A stretch of DNA of 18,782 nucleotides from Actinomycetales bacterium (GCA_012514545.1 JAAZAC010000097.1:1-18782), one strand, 5' to 3'; shown: positions 1 to 7,514, counted from the stretch's first letter. The notes: a model not told the origin generated them from the sequence alone. Made by a program: numbers and translations.

Positions 1-2
1 CG

Positions 3-62
3 CCGCGGCCACGGCGGCGTGCCGAGCCGCCGGCGCCGGTCGACGCGCCGACCCTGTTCTGA
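3..62 (+). CDS. Possible 3' end of an upstream gene (partial)
   Basis: An open frame entering from the left edge ends at a TGA at 60-62, 41 bases before the likely aspS -10. It encodes a short proline/alanine/arginine-rich tail ending in VDAPTLF. Such a disordered C-terminus is common in actinobacterial proteins, but 19 residues cannot identify a family. Frame 2 is also open here, so the frame choice is a guess. In related genomes hisS often lies near aspS, but nothing here shows that this is hisS. Confidence 0.25.
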   Translation, partial: PRPRRRAEPPAPVDAPTLF

Positions 63-102
63 CGGCGGGCCGGGCGGTCCGGGGCGACCCGCGGGCCGCC
101 AC

Positions 103-108
103 TAGACT
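103..108 (+). promoter_or_regulatory. Candidate -10 element for aspS
   Basis: TAGACT matches the actinobacterial housekeeping -10 pattern TANNNT. It sits in an otherwise nearly A/T-free stretch, about 60 bases before the aspS GTG. No convincing -35 is seen. Similar TAG(A/G)CT hexamers precede rarA and alaS in this window, which supports the call slightly. Confidence 0.35.
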
Positions 109-1649
109 CGTGGGGCCCGCGCCGCCCCCGACGGTGGCGCCCGACGACTCCCGCTGGAAGGACCTCCGTGCTGCGCACCCACGACGCCGGCTCCCTGCGA
201 GCCGAGCACATCGGCCAGACCGTGACGCTCGCCGGCTGGGTCGACCGGCGCCGGGACCACGGCGGGGTCGCCTTCATCGACCTGCGCGACGCGTCGGGCC
301 TGGCCCAGGTGGTCATCCGCGACGAGGCGGTCGCGCACGGCCTGCGCGCCGAGTACGTGATCCAGGTGACCGGCGTCGTCCAGCGGCGGCCGGAGGGCAA
401 CGAGAACCCCAACCTCGCCACCGGCGAGATCGAGGTGCCCGCGGACAAGGTCGTCGTGCTCAACGAGTCCGCGCCGCTGCCGTTCCAGGTGTCGCACGCG
501 GTCGAGGAGCCGATCGGCGAGGAGGTCCGCCTCAAGTACCGCTACCTCGACCTGCGCCGCCCGGGGCCCGCGCACGCGTTGCGCCTGCGCGCCAAGGCGA
601 ACGCCGCGGCCCGCCGGGTGCTCGACGCCCGGGGCTTCGTCGAGGTCGAGACGCCGACGATGACGCGCTCCACGCCGGAGGGCGCCCGCGACTTCATCAT
701 CCCCGCGCGCCTCGCGCCGGGCTCCTGGTACGCGCTGCCGCAGTCGCCGCAGCTCTTCAAGCAGCTGCTCATGGTCGCGGGGCTCGAGCGGTACTACCAG
801 ATCGCCCGCTGCTACCGGGACGAGGACTTCCGCGCGGACCGGCAGCCGGAGTTCACCCAGCTCGACGTCGAGATGAGCTTCGTCGAGCAGGACGACGTCA
901 TCGAGGTCGCCGAGGAGGTCCTCGTCGCGCTGTGGGACCTCATCGGCTACCGCATCTCCACGCCGATCCCGCGCATGACGTACGCGGAGGCCATGGCCCG
1001 CTACGGCACCGACAAGCCGGACCTGCGGTTGGGCCTCGAGCTCGTCGACCTCACGGAGTACTTCAAGGACACCCCGTTCCGCGTGTTCCAGGCGCCGTAC
1101 GTGGGTGCCGTCGTCCAGCCGGGCGGCGCGACCACCCCGCGGCGCGGGTTCGACGCGTGGCAGGACTGGGCCAAGCAGCGCGGCGCGCGCGGCCTCGCGT
1201 ACGTCACGGTGGGCGAGGACGGCGAGCTCGGCGGGCCGGTCGCCAAGAACATCTCCGACGCCGAGCGGGCCGGGCTCGTCTCGGCCGTGGGCGCGCAGCC
1301 CGGCGACGCGGTGTTCTTCGCGGCGGGCAAGCCGTCCGAGGCCCGGGCGCTGCTCGGCGCCGCGCGCCTGGAGATCGGGCGCCGTGGCGGCCTCATCGAC
1401 GAGGACGCGTGGTCGTTCGTGTGGGTCGTCGACGCCCCGCTGTTCAAGCCCGCCGGCGAGGACGACGACGTCGCGGTCGGCTCCGGGAAGTGGACCGCCG
1501 TGCACCACGCCTTCACCTCGCCGAACCCGGAGTGGATCGACAGGTTCGAGGAGGACCCGGGCAACGCCCTGGCATACGCCTACGACATCGTCTGCAACGG
1601 CAACGAGATCGGTGGCGGGTCCATCCGTATCCACCGCCGCGACGTGCAG

Positions 1650-1652
1650 TAA
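1650..1652 (+). other. In-frame TAA stop inside aspS
   Basis: The codons run CGC CGC GAC GTG CAG TAA CGG ATC TTC CGC GTC ATG GGC. Homology is intact on both sides in the same frame, so this is a nonsense codon and not a frameshift. One G-to-T change from a GAA Glu codon, or two changes from GAG, would create it. TAA is otherwise used in this window only to end aroE; the other genes that end here use TGA or TAG. Confidence 0.9.
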
Positions 1653-1913
1653 CGGATCTTCCGCGTCATGGGCATCGGGCCCGAGGAGGCGCAGGAGAAG
1701 TTCGGCTTCCTCCTCGACGCGTTCCAGTACGGCGCCCCGCCGCACGGCGGCATCGCGTTCGGCTGGGACCGGATCGCGGCGCTGCTCACGCGCTCGGACT
1801 CGATCCGCGAGGTCATCGCCTTCCCGAAGTCGGGCGGCGGCTACGACCCGCTCACCGGCGCGCCGGCGCCCATCTCGCCGGAGCAGCGCAGGGAGGCCGG
1901 CGTGGACGCTGTG

Positions 1914-2039
1914 CCGGAGAAGAAGCCGGAGCCGGAGAAGAAGCCGGAGCCGGAGAAGAAGCCGGAGCCGGAGAAGAAGCCGGAGCCGGGGAAGAAGCCG
2001 GAGCCGGGGAAGAAGCCGGAGCCGGGGAAGAAGCCGGAG
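1914..2039 (+). repeat. Seven tandem 18-bp repeats encoding the AspRS C-terminal tail
   Basis: Seven head-to-tail 18-bp units encode PEKKPE four times and then PGKKPE three times, ending directly at the TAG stop. The two unit types differ by one base (gag versus ggg in the second codon). Because the unit is a multiple of three, gain or loss of copies would only change tail length. The encoded tail is charged and proline-rich, so it is probably disordered. Confidence 0.9.
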
Positions 2040-2064
2040 TAGCGAGGCTCGTCCCGTGGCGGCG

Positions 2065-2484
2065 TCACCACCGGCGCGGGACGTCCTCCACCCCGCTGAG
2101 CCCGCGGTGCGGCGGCGCCGCCGTGTCGGCGCCCTCGACGCGGGGCAGGCCCGCGGCCAGCCGCGCACCCTCCTCGGCGGCCCGCCGCACGGCCGCGACC
2201 CGGCGCCACGCGCCGCGGAGCACGGGGACCGCGACCCCGACCGCGGCGACCAGCAGCAGGTAGACGACCATGCCCCGCCGGTCGGGGACGCCCCCGATGT
2301 CGAGCGCCGCGACCGCGAGGACCAGCAGGTACGCGACGACCGCGCCCGCGGCCACGGAGAGCCACTGCGCGCGGCGGACGGCGACCGCCACCGGCGACTC
2401 CCGCCCGCCGCGCGGCATGGCGGCGCGCACGAGCGCGAAGGCCAGGACCGTCCCGGTCACGAGGTTGAGCAGCAGGCGGAGCAT
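2065..2484 (-). CDS. Small three-helix membrane protein, unknown function
   Basis: A 139-residue protein that I do not recognise as a named family. Three hydrophobic stretches are visible, at about residues 3-22, 40-62 and 70-92, followed by a charged cytoplasmic-looking tail with RRVAAVRRAAEEGARL and a proline-rich end. The start is the ATG at 2484 on the minus strand, five bases after the stop of the MMPL exporter gene. The close spacing and lack of a clear ribosome binding site suggest translational coupling in a two-gene operon. It may be an accessory protein of the exporter; that is inference from position only. Its 3' end faces the aspS 3' end across 22 bases. A weak inverted repeat (CGTCCCG at 2050-2056, CGGGACG at 2077-2083) lies there, too loose to call a terminator. 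Confidence 0.7.
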   Translation of the reverse strand: MLRLLLNLVTGTVLAFALVRAAMPRGGRESPVAVAVRRAQWLSVAAGAVVAYLLVLAVAALDIGGVPDRRGMVVYLLLVAAVGVAVPVLRGAWRRVAAVRRAAEEGARLAAGLPRVEGADTAAPPHRGLSGVEDVPRRW

Positions 2485-2489
2485 CGCGA

Positions 2490-4724
2490 TCAGTGCGCGA
2501 GCCCGGCGCGCTCGTGCAGCCGGCGCAGCCAGCGCGGAGCCCACCAGTTCGCGCGCCCGAGCAGCGTCATCGTCGCGGGCACGAGGAGCATCCGCACGAG
2601 CGTCGCGTCGATGAGCACGGCGACGGCGAGCGAGAAGCCGACCTCCTTGATGACGAGGAGCTCGCCGAACACGAAGCCGGTGAAGACCACGATGATGATC
2701 GCCGCCGCGGACGTGATGATCCGCGCCGAGCGCTGCAGGCCGAGGCGCACCGCCGTGTCGTTGTCGTGACCGGCGTCGTGCATCTCCTTGATGCGCGACA
2801 GCAGGAAGACCTCGTAGTCCATCGACAGGCCGAACGCGAACGCCACGACCAGGGCGACCACGTACGTCTCGATGCCGCCCGTGGCGACGAAGCCGAGCGC
2901 GTCGGCGAGGTGCTCCTGCTGGAACGCCCACACGAGCACGCCCAGCGTGGCCGACAGCGACAGCACGTTCGTGAGCAGCGCCTTGATCGGCACGAGCACG
3001 GACCCGGTCATGAGGAACAGCAGGAGCAGCGTCGCCACCGCGACGACGCCCACCGCCCACCACATGCGGTCTTGCAGGGCGGTGACGAAGTCGATCTGGT
3101 TGGCGGCCTGCCCGGTGACGAGCACGGGGAACGGCGCGCCGAGGTCGCGAACCTCCCGGACGACGTCGGAGGCCACCCGCCCGCCGGGGTCCGCCGAGTC
3201 GGGACGCACGCCGAGGTAGACGTACGGGCCGAGCGCCTCGGGCGGGTCGACGGAGGCGACGCCGTCGAGGCGGGCCACGCGCGCGCTCCACGCGCCGACC
3301 TCCTCGAGCGTGCCCTGGGCGACGACGTGCACGGCCGCGCTGGACGAGCCGGGGTACTGCTCGGCGATGTGCGCCAGGAAGGCGCGTTGGTCCGACTCCC
3401 GGGGGAGCAGCTCGATCGTGGAGTTGCGCAGGGCGAGGTCCGCGATCGGCGCCGCCAGGACGCCGAGGACCAGCAGCGAGCCGCCCAGCACCCGCCACGG
3501 GCGGTGCTGCACCCAGGCGGCGAGGGTGCTGAAGACGCCCTCGGCGCGGCTGACGTCGCCGGTCCGGGCGACGACCGCCCGCACGCCGGGCACCCTCGCG
3601 AGCAGGCCGGGCCGCACCAGCCGACGTCCGGCGAGCCGGAGCCCGGCCGGGACCAGGGTGATCGCGGTCACCAGTGCGAACGCGACGACGGCCGCGCTCG
3701 TCGCGCCGAACGCCCGCAGGATCTCCGGCTCGAACACGATGAGCCCGCAGACGGCGATCGCGATCGTCAGGGCCGAGAAGGTGACCGTCCGCCCGGCGGT
3801 GCGCATCGTCGTCCGCAGCGCCGTCTCGACGGCACCGTCCCCGCGCCGACGACGCACGGACGCGCCGTCGTCGGCGGCCACGAGGGTGGTGAGCTCCTCC
3901 CGGAAGCGGGAGACGACGAGCAGGCCGTAGTCGATCGAGAGGCCCAGGCCGAGGACGGTGACGACGTTGACGACGCTGGCGTCCATCTCGATCACGTAGG
4001 ACAGCGCGTGGACGGAGCCGAGGCCCGCGGCGATCGAGACGAGCGCGCCGAGCATCGGCATGGCGGCGGCGAGGAACCCGCCGAACACCAGCACCATGAC
4101 GGCCAGCGCCACGGGCAGCGCGATGGCCTCGCCCGTCCGCAGGTCCTGTCGCACCTGGCCCGTGATCTCGTCGACGATGAGCGACGTCCCGCCCACGAGG
4201 CCCGTGACCGTGCGCGAGGGGGTCGAGAGCTCGGCGGGCGCGGCGCGCAGGAGGCGTTCGACGTCGGACAACGCGGCGGACTCGACGGACCCGGCGAGCC
4301 CGCGCTCCAGCTCGACGACCACGAGGAAGCCGTCGCCGTCCGCGGCCACGAGCGGGGCGGCCGCCGGGCTCGCCGGGCCGTCGGGCAGCAGGTACGGGTC
4401 GATGACGGAGGCCACGCCCGGCACCGCGAGGAGGTCGGCCCGCAGCCGGCCCACGTCGCCCGCGAGGTCCGTGCGGCGCGGGTCCACGCCGACGACGGCG
4501 AGCGTCAGGCTCGGGCCGGACGTGGACTGCGCGGCGAGGATCTCGCCGGCCCGGTCGCTCTCGGAGCCGGGCACGGACGGGGCGCCGGTGGTCAGGCGGC
4601 CGAACACCGACTCGCCGCCGACGCCGAGGACCGCCAGCGCGAAGCACGCACCGGCCAGCACGAGCCAGACGAGGATGGTGGTCCGCGGCCGGCGCGCGAC
4701 GGCGCGGCCCAGGGAGTCGAACAC
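2490..4724 (-). CDS. MMPL/RND-family transporter (putative exporter)
   Basis: A 744-residue inner-membrane protein of the MMPL (RND superfamily) type, which uses the proton gradient to export lipids or drugs. The two-fold internal repeat is visible. An N-terminal helix (about 16-36) is followed by an extracytoplasmic domain to about 195 and a first helix bundle with GLSIDYGLLVVSR (Asp265/Tyr266). A second extracytoplasmic domain and a second bundle with GLSMDYEVFLLSR (Asp636/Tyr637) follow. These paired Asp-Tyr motifs are the family's proton-relay signature. I chose the GTG at 4724 because MFDSLGRAVARRPR followed by a helix is the usual MMPL start; the longer open frame upstream would overlap the divergent rarA. 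The substrate cannot be read from sequence. The small membrane protein gene follows five bases downstream. Confidence 0.88.
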   Translation of the reverse strand: MFDSLGRAVARRPRTTILVWLVLAGACFALAVLGVGGESVFGRLTTGAPSVPGSESDRAGEILAAQSTSGPSLTLAVVGVDPRRTDLAGDVGRLRADLLAVPGVASVIDPYLLPDGPASPAAAPLVAADGDGFLVVVELERGLAGSVESAALSDVERLLRAAPAELSTPSRTVTGLVGGTSLIVDEITGQVRQDLRTGEAIALPVALAVMVLVFGGFLAAAMPMLGALVSIAAGLGSVHALSYVIEMDASVVNVVTVLGLGLSIDYGLLVVSRFREELTTLVAADDGASVRRRRGDGAVETALRTTMRTAGRTVTFSALTIAIAVCGLIVFEPEILRAFGATSAAVVAFALVTAITLVPAGLRLAGRRLVRPGLLARVPGVRAVVARTGDVSRAEGVFSTLAAWVQHRPWRVLGGSLLVLGVLAAPIADLALRNSTIELLPRESDQRAFLAHIAEQYPGSSSAAVHVVAQGTLEEVGAWSARVARLDGVASVDPPEALGPYVYLGVRPDSADPGGRVASDVVREVRDLGAPFPVLVTGQAANQIDFVTALQDRMWWAVGVVAVATLLLLFLMTGSVLVPIKALLTNVLSLSATLGVLVWAFQQEHLADALGFVATGGIETYVVALVVAFAFGLSMDYEVFLLSRIKEMHDAGHDNDTAVRLGLQRSARIITSAAAIIIVVFTGFVFGELLVIKEVGFSLAVAVLIDATLVRMLLVPATMTLLGRANWWAPRWLRRLHERAGLAH

Positions 4725-4730
4725 GACCGC

Positions 4731-4736
4731 AGCATC
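4731..4736 (-). promoter_or_regulatory. Weak -10 candidate for the MMPL gene
   Basis: On the minus strand GATGCT lies six bases before the GTG start, the spacing expected for a leaderless transcript. It matches only part of TANNNT (the first T is missing). No ribosome binding site is apparent before the GTG, which fits leaderless translation but does not prove it. Confidence 0.2.
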
Positions 4737-4806
4737 CCAGGTCCGGGGCCCGCGAGGCACATCGACCGGGCACGAGTCGCCGGCGTCCGGCGTCGGCGGG
4801 CGTGCG

Positions 4807-4812
4807 TAGGCT
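4807..4812 (+). promoter_or_regulatory. -10 element positioned for leaderless rarA mRNA
   Basis: TAGGCT (TANNNT) ends six bases before the rarA ATG at 4819, so transcription should begin at or next to the start codon. No Shine-Dalgarno sequence precedes the ATG. Leaderless transcripts with this geometry are common in actinobacteria. The same hexamer at the same distance precedes the GTG at 7841. Confidence 0.5.
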
Positions 4813-4818
4813 GCGGCC

Positions 4819-6222
4819 ATGGACCTCTTCGACGCCGTCGGCTCGACGGCGGAGGGCCTTCCCGACGTCGGCGCCTCCGCGCCGCTCGCGGTGCGCATGC
4901 GCCCCCGGACGCTCGACGAGGTCGCCGGCCAGGACCACCTGCTCGAGCCCGGCTCCCCGCTGCGGCGGCTCGTCGAGCCGGCGGACGAGACCGCGCGGCG
5001 GGCGGCGCCGTCGTCGGTCGTCCTCTGGGGGCCGCCCGGCACGGGGAAGACGACGCTGGCCTACCTCATCGCGACGTCCTCCGGCCGACGGTTCGTCGAG
5101 CTCTCCGGCGTCGCGTCCGGCGTGAAGGAGGTGCGCGCCGTCGTCGCCGACGCGCGGCGGCGGCTGGTCACGGGCGGGCCGGAGACGGTGCTGTTCATCG
5201 ACGAGGTGCACCGGTTCTCCACGACGCAGCAGGACGCGCTCCTGCCCGCCGTGGAGAACCGCTGGGTGACGCTCGTGGCGGCGACGACGGAGAACCCGAG
5301 CTTCTCCGTGACGGCGCCGCTGCTCTCGCGGTCGCTGCTGCTCACCCTGCGCCCGCTCACCGACGACGACGTGCGCGGCCTCGTCCGGCGCGCCCTCGCC
5401 GACGAGCGGGGGCTGGCCGGGGCAGTGGCCCTCGCGGACGACGCCGAGGCACACCTCGTGCGGCTGGCCGGCGGGGACGCGCGGCGCGCGCTGACGATCC
5501 TCGAGGCCGCCGCGGGCGCCGCGCTCGAGGGCGCCGGGGCAGCCGCGGCGGGAGCGACGGGGGAGGCGCCGGACGACGACGGGCCCGCCGTCGTCGACCT
5601 GGCGACCGTGGAGCGGGCCGTCGACGTCGCCGCCGTGCGCTACGACCGGGCGGGCGACCAGCACTACGACGTCGCGAGCGCCTTCATCAAGTCCATGCGG
5701 GGCTCCGACGTCGACGCCGCCCTGCACTACCTCGCGCGGATGGTCGTGGCGGGGGAGGACCCGCGGTTCATCGCGCGGCGCATCGTCATCGCGGCGGCGG
5801 AGGAGGTCGGGATGGCCGACCCGTCGGCGCTGCGCACCGCCGTCGCGGCGGCCCAGGCCGTGCAGCTCATCGGCATGCCGGAGGCGCGGATCGTCCTCGC
5901 GGAGGCCGTCATCCACGTGGCGACGGCGCCGAAGTCCAACGCCGCGTACGTCGCGGTGGACCGGGCGATCGCGGACGTGCGCGCGGGCAAGGCCGGCCCG
6001 GTGCCCGCCCACCTGCGGGACACGCACTACCCGGGCGCGGAGCGCCTCGGGCACGGCGCGGGGTACCGGTACGCGCACGACGAGCCGCACGGCGTCGCGC
6101 GCCAGCAGTACGCCCCGGACGAACTCGTCGGCGTGCGCTACTACGAGCCGTCCGACCGCGGCCACGAGCGCGAGGTCGCGGCGCGGCTCGAGCGCGTGCG
6201 CCAGATCCTGCACGGCGACTGA
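4819..6222 (+). CDS. rarA: RarA (MgsA), replication-associated recombination AAA+ ATPase
   Basis: A 467-residue AAA+ ATPase of the RarA/MgsA/WRNIP1 family, a clamp-loader relative that acts at stalled replication forks together with SSB and DNA polymerase. Visible motifs are the N-terminal RMRPRTLDEVAGQDHLL, Walker A GPPGTGKT (71-78), Walker B VLFIDEV (124-130), a sensor-1 region TTENPSF (156-162) and a likely arginine finger in LLSR (Arg171). The C-terminal domain has KSMRGSDVDAALHYLARM, AAEEVGMADP and the family ending around HYPGAERLGHGAGYRYAHD. An alanine/glycine-rich stretch (about 230-256) inside the lid region looks like a low-complexity insertion. The gene is divergent from the MMPL operon, and its ATG appears leaderless. 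rpsD follows 158 bases downstream with its own promoter. Confidence 0.95.
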   Translation: MDLFDAVGSTAEGLPDVGASAPLAVRMRPRTLDEVAGQDHLLEPGSPLRRLVEPADETARRAAPSSVVLWGPPGTGKTTLAYLIATSSGRRFVELSGVASGVKEVRAVVADARRRLVTGGPETVLFIDEVHRFSTTQQDALLPAVENRWVTLVAATTENPSFSVTAPLLSRSLLLTLRPLTDDDVRGLVRRALADERGLAGAVALADDAEAHLVRLAGGDARRALTILEAAAGAALEGAGAAAAGATGEAPDDDGPAVVDLATVERAVDVAAVRYDRAGDQHYDVASAFIKSMRGSDVDAALHYLARMVVAGEDPRFIARRIVIAAAEEVGMADPSALRTAVAAAQAVQLIGMPEARIVLAEAVIHVATAPKSNAAYVAVDRAIADVRAGKAGPVPAHLRDTHYPGAERLGHGAGYRYAHDEPHGVARQQYAPDELVGVRYYEPSDRGHEREVAARLERVRQILHGD

Positions 6223-6223
6223 C

Positions 6224-6237
6224 GGCGGGGCCCCGCC
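6224..6237 (+). repeat. 14-bp perfect palindrome after rarA
   Basis: GGCGGGGCCCCGCC starts two bases after the rarA stop and ends 11 bases before the rpsD -10. A loopless palindrome cannot fold as a tight hairpin except with its centre open, so it is a weak terminator candidate. It could also be a protein-binding site at the rpsD promoter. Confidence 0.35.
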
Positions 6238-6248
6238 CGCGCGTGGGG

Positions 6249-6254
6249 TAAGAT
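6249..6254 (+). promoter_or_regulatory. -10 element of the rpsD promoter
   Basis: TAAGAT matches TANNNT closely and stands out in a G+C-rich gap between rarA and rpsD. The predicted transcript would start near 6261, leaving an untranslated leader of about 120 bases. No clear -35 hexamer is seen at 16-18 bases upstream. Confidence 0.5.
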
Positions 6255-6380
6255 CTCCCGGTCGCCCGCTCGGGCGACCACCCTGGGGACCTCAGCCAGC
6301 ACCACCGAAGGTCGGTCCCACTCCCGCCGGAGACCCCTCCGCTCGCGGGACGTGCCCAACGACAGGAAGAACAGCACATC
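6255..6380 (+). promoter_or_regulatory. Long, possibly structured rpsD 5' leader
   Basis: This 126-base gap before rpsD holds a perfect 8-bp hairpin at its start (GGTCGCCC at 6260-6267 with GGGCGACC at 6272-6279). Further on are a short stem CTCC/GGAG (6321-6324, 6329-6332) and an enclosing GTCCC/GGGAC pair (6315-6319, 6347-6351). The ribosome binding site AGGAAG is at 6364-6369. S4 is a known autoregulator of its own operon in other bacteria, so a regulatory leader is plausible. I do not recognise a described motif here. Confidence 0.35.
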
Positions 6381-7007
6381 GTGTCCTCCGTGACCCGTTC
6401 GCGCCGTCAGGTGCGACTCTCCCGGGCCCTCGGCCTGCCCCTCACCCCGAAGGCCGTCCGCCACTTCGAGAAGCGGCCCTACCCGCCGGGCGAGCACGGC
6501 CGCGCCCGCCGCCGGACCGAGTCCGACTACGCCGTCCGGCTCCGCGAGAAGCAGCGCCTCCGCGCGCAGTACGCCCTGCGCGAGAAGCAGATGGCGCGCG
6601 CGTTCGAGGCCGCGAAGAAGGCCTCCGGCCAGACCGGCGAGAACCTCATCGAGGTCCTCGAGACCCGCCTCGACTCGCTCGTGCTGCGCGCCGGCTTCGC
6701 CCGGACCATGCTCCAGGCGCGCCAGGTCGTCGTGCATCGCCACGTGCTCGTCGACGGCAAGATCGTCGACCGCCCGTCGTTCCAGGTGAAGCCGGGCCAG
6801 ACGATCCAGATCAAGCCGCGCAGCCAGACGAGCCCCCAGTTCCAGGTGGCCGCCGCGGGCGCGCACCGCGACGTCCTGCCGGCCGTGCCGGGCTACCTCG
6901 ACGTGCAGCTCGAGAAGCTGAGCGCCGTGCTGACCCGACGCCCGCTGCGGGCCGAGGTGCCGGTGACCTGCGACGTGCAGCTCGTCGTCGAGTTCTACTC
7001 GCGCTGA
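6381..7007 (+). CDS. rpsD: 30S ribosomal protein S4
   Basis: A 208-residue S4 protein, a primary 16S rRNA binder in 30S assembly. The core EKRPYPPGEHG, YAVRLREKQRLRAQY and the S4 RNA-binding domain (ETRLDSLVLRAGFARTMLQARQVVVHRHVLVDGKIVDRPS, about 92-132) are clear, and the protein ends in VEFYSR. The N-terminus (MSSVTRSRRQVRLSRALGLPLTPKAVRHF) lacks the ARYTGP-type start of most S4 proteins and has no zinc-binding cysteines. This divergent form is what I know from Micrococcales. The start is the GTG at 6381, with AGGAAG 11 bases upstream. The gene is alone rather than in an rpsM-rpsK-rpsD operon, has its own promoter and leader, and is closed by a strong hairpin. Confidence 0.96.
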   Translation: MSSVTRSRRQVRLSRALGLPLTPKAVRHFEKRPYPPGEHGRARRRTESDYAVRLREKQRLRAQYALREKQMARAFEAAKKASGQTGENLIEVLETRLDSLVLRAGFARTMLQARQVVVHRHVLVDGKIVDRPSFQVKPGQTIQIKPRSQTSPQFQVAAAGAHRDVLPAVPGYLDVQLEKLSAVLTRRPLRAEVPVTCDVQLVVEFYSR

Positions 7008-7028
7008 GCCCGGCCGAGCGACGCTCCC

Positions 7029-7063
7029 GACGCCCCGCACCCGCCGCACGGGTGCGGGGCGTC
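7029..7063 (+). terminator. Hairpin terminator of rpsD
   Basis: A perfect 14-bp inverted repeat (7029-7042 with 7050-7063) encloses a 7-base loop, 21 bases after the rpsD stop. No T-tract follows, as is usual for actinobacterial terminators. It separates rpsD from the DUF948 gene, which has its own promoter. Confidence 0.75.
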
Positions 7064-7099
7064 GTGCGTCCGGGGGACCGGTGCGGGGCCCGGGGTCGG

Positions 7100-7105
7100 T
7101 AGTGT
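7100..7105 (+). promoter_or_regulatory. -10 candidate for the DUF948 gene
   Basis: TAGTGT (TANNNT) lies 31 bases before the ATG at 7137, with the strong ribosome binding site AGGAGGG at 7124-7130 between them. The promoter would start the operon that runs through the DUF6167 gene. No clear -35 is visible. Confidence 0.4.
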
Positions 7106-7136
7106 CAGGCCAGTCGCTTCGGCAGGAGGGAACGCC

Positions 7137-7514
7137 ATGTCGGTCGGAGACGTCGCGGGGCTCGTCGCGGCGGTCGCGTTCGTCGCGCTCGTCGGCTTCC
7201 TCGCCGTGCCGCTCGTCAAGCTCGGCCGCGTGCTCGACGCCGCGACCCAGTCCGTCCGCGACGTCACCGAGCACACGCTGCCGGTGATCGACGAGGCGGC
7301 CGCGAGCGTCGCCGGCGCCAACGCCCAGCTGGCCAAGGTGGACGCCGTGACGACGGCGGCCGCCGAGATCACGCAGAACGCCTCGGCGCTCACCGCGCTC
7401 GTCGCGGCGACCGTCGGCCGGCCGCTGATCCGCCTCGCCGCGTTCTCCTACGGCGTGCGCACCGCGCTGGCCGGCTTCCGCGACTCGGTCCTGGGCCGGA
7501 AGGCGCGCGACTGA
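7137..7514 (+). CDS. DUF948 family membrane-anchored protein
   Basis: A 125-residue protein with one N-terminal transmembrane helix (about residues 6-26). An amphipathic helical region rich in Ala, Val, Thr and Glu follows, then a shorter hydrophobic patch near 88-105. This resembles DUF948, general-stress/methyl-accepting-like small proteins found next to alaS in many actinobacteria. The biochemical role is unknown. The start is the ATG at 7137, supported by AGGAGGG six bases upstream. Its TGA stop shares the A with the ATG of the next gene, so the two are translationally coupled and probably work together at the membrane. Confidence 0.8.
   Translation: MSVGDVAGLVAAVAFVALVGFLAVPLVKLGRVLDAATQSVRDVTEHTLPVIDEAAASVAGANAQLAKVDAVTTAAAEITQNASALTALVAATVGRPLIRLAAFSYGVRTALAGFRDSVLGRKARD

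Larger units (their letters stand above)
168..2042 (+). pseudogene. aspS: aspS, aspartyl-tRNA synthetase, frame interrupted by an in-frame TAA
   Basis: Class II aspartyl-tRNA synthetase, which charges tRNA-Asp in the cytoplasm and is normally essential. The start is the GTG at 168, with GGAAGGA at 156-162 as ribosome binding site; the N-terminus MLRTHDAGSL is typical of the family. Visible parts are the OB-fold anticodon-binding domain (about 1-105), motif 1 near ETPTM (about 161-165), the aspartate-pocket QSPQLFKQ (192-199), motif 2 with RCYRDEDFR (214-222), and the bacterial-type insertion before GGGSIRIHRRDVQ. Codon 495 is TAA, where relatives usually have Glu (RRDVQERV/I). The same frame continues with codons 496-624, including the conserved PPHGGIAFGWDR (motif 3, ATP binding), and ends at TAG 2040-2042. 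Separate open pieces are 168-1652 and 1668-2042; the ATG at 1668 has no ribosome binding site. The 494-residue product would lack motif 3 and should be inactive. The cause could be a sequencing error, a recent nonsense mutation with another AspRS elsewhere, or readthrough. Family identity is certain; functional status is not. Confidence 0.9.

Noticed and set aside
1640..1670. Frameshift or recoded selenocysteine/pyrrolysine as the explanation of the aspS break
   Set aside because: The frame is the same on both sides, and the codon is TAA, whereas Sec uses UGA and Pyl uses UAG.
1841..2365. Minus-strand frame with SGFFPG repeats
   Set aside because: The repeats are only the reverse complement of the aspS 18-bp repeats, and the rest is Arg/Gly/Ala-rich noise overlapping the small membrane protein gene.
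2065..6213. A 1382-codon minus-strand open frame opposite rarA and beyond
   Set aside because: Only its last 140 codons (from ATG 2484) look like protein. The rest is arginine/proline-rich antisense of rarA and the wrong frame of the MMPL gene, as expected at very high G+C.
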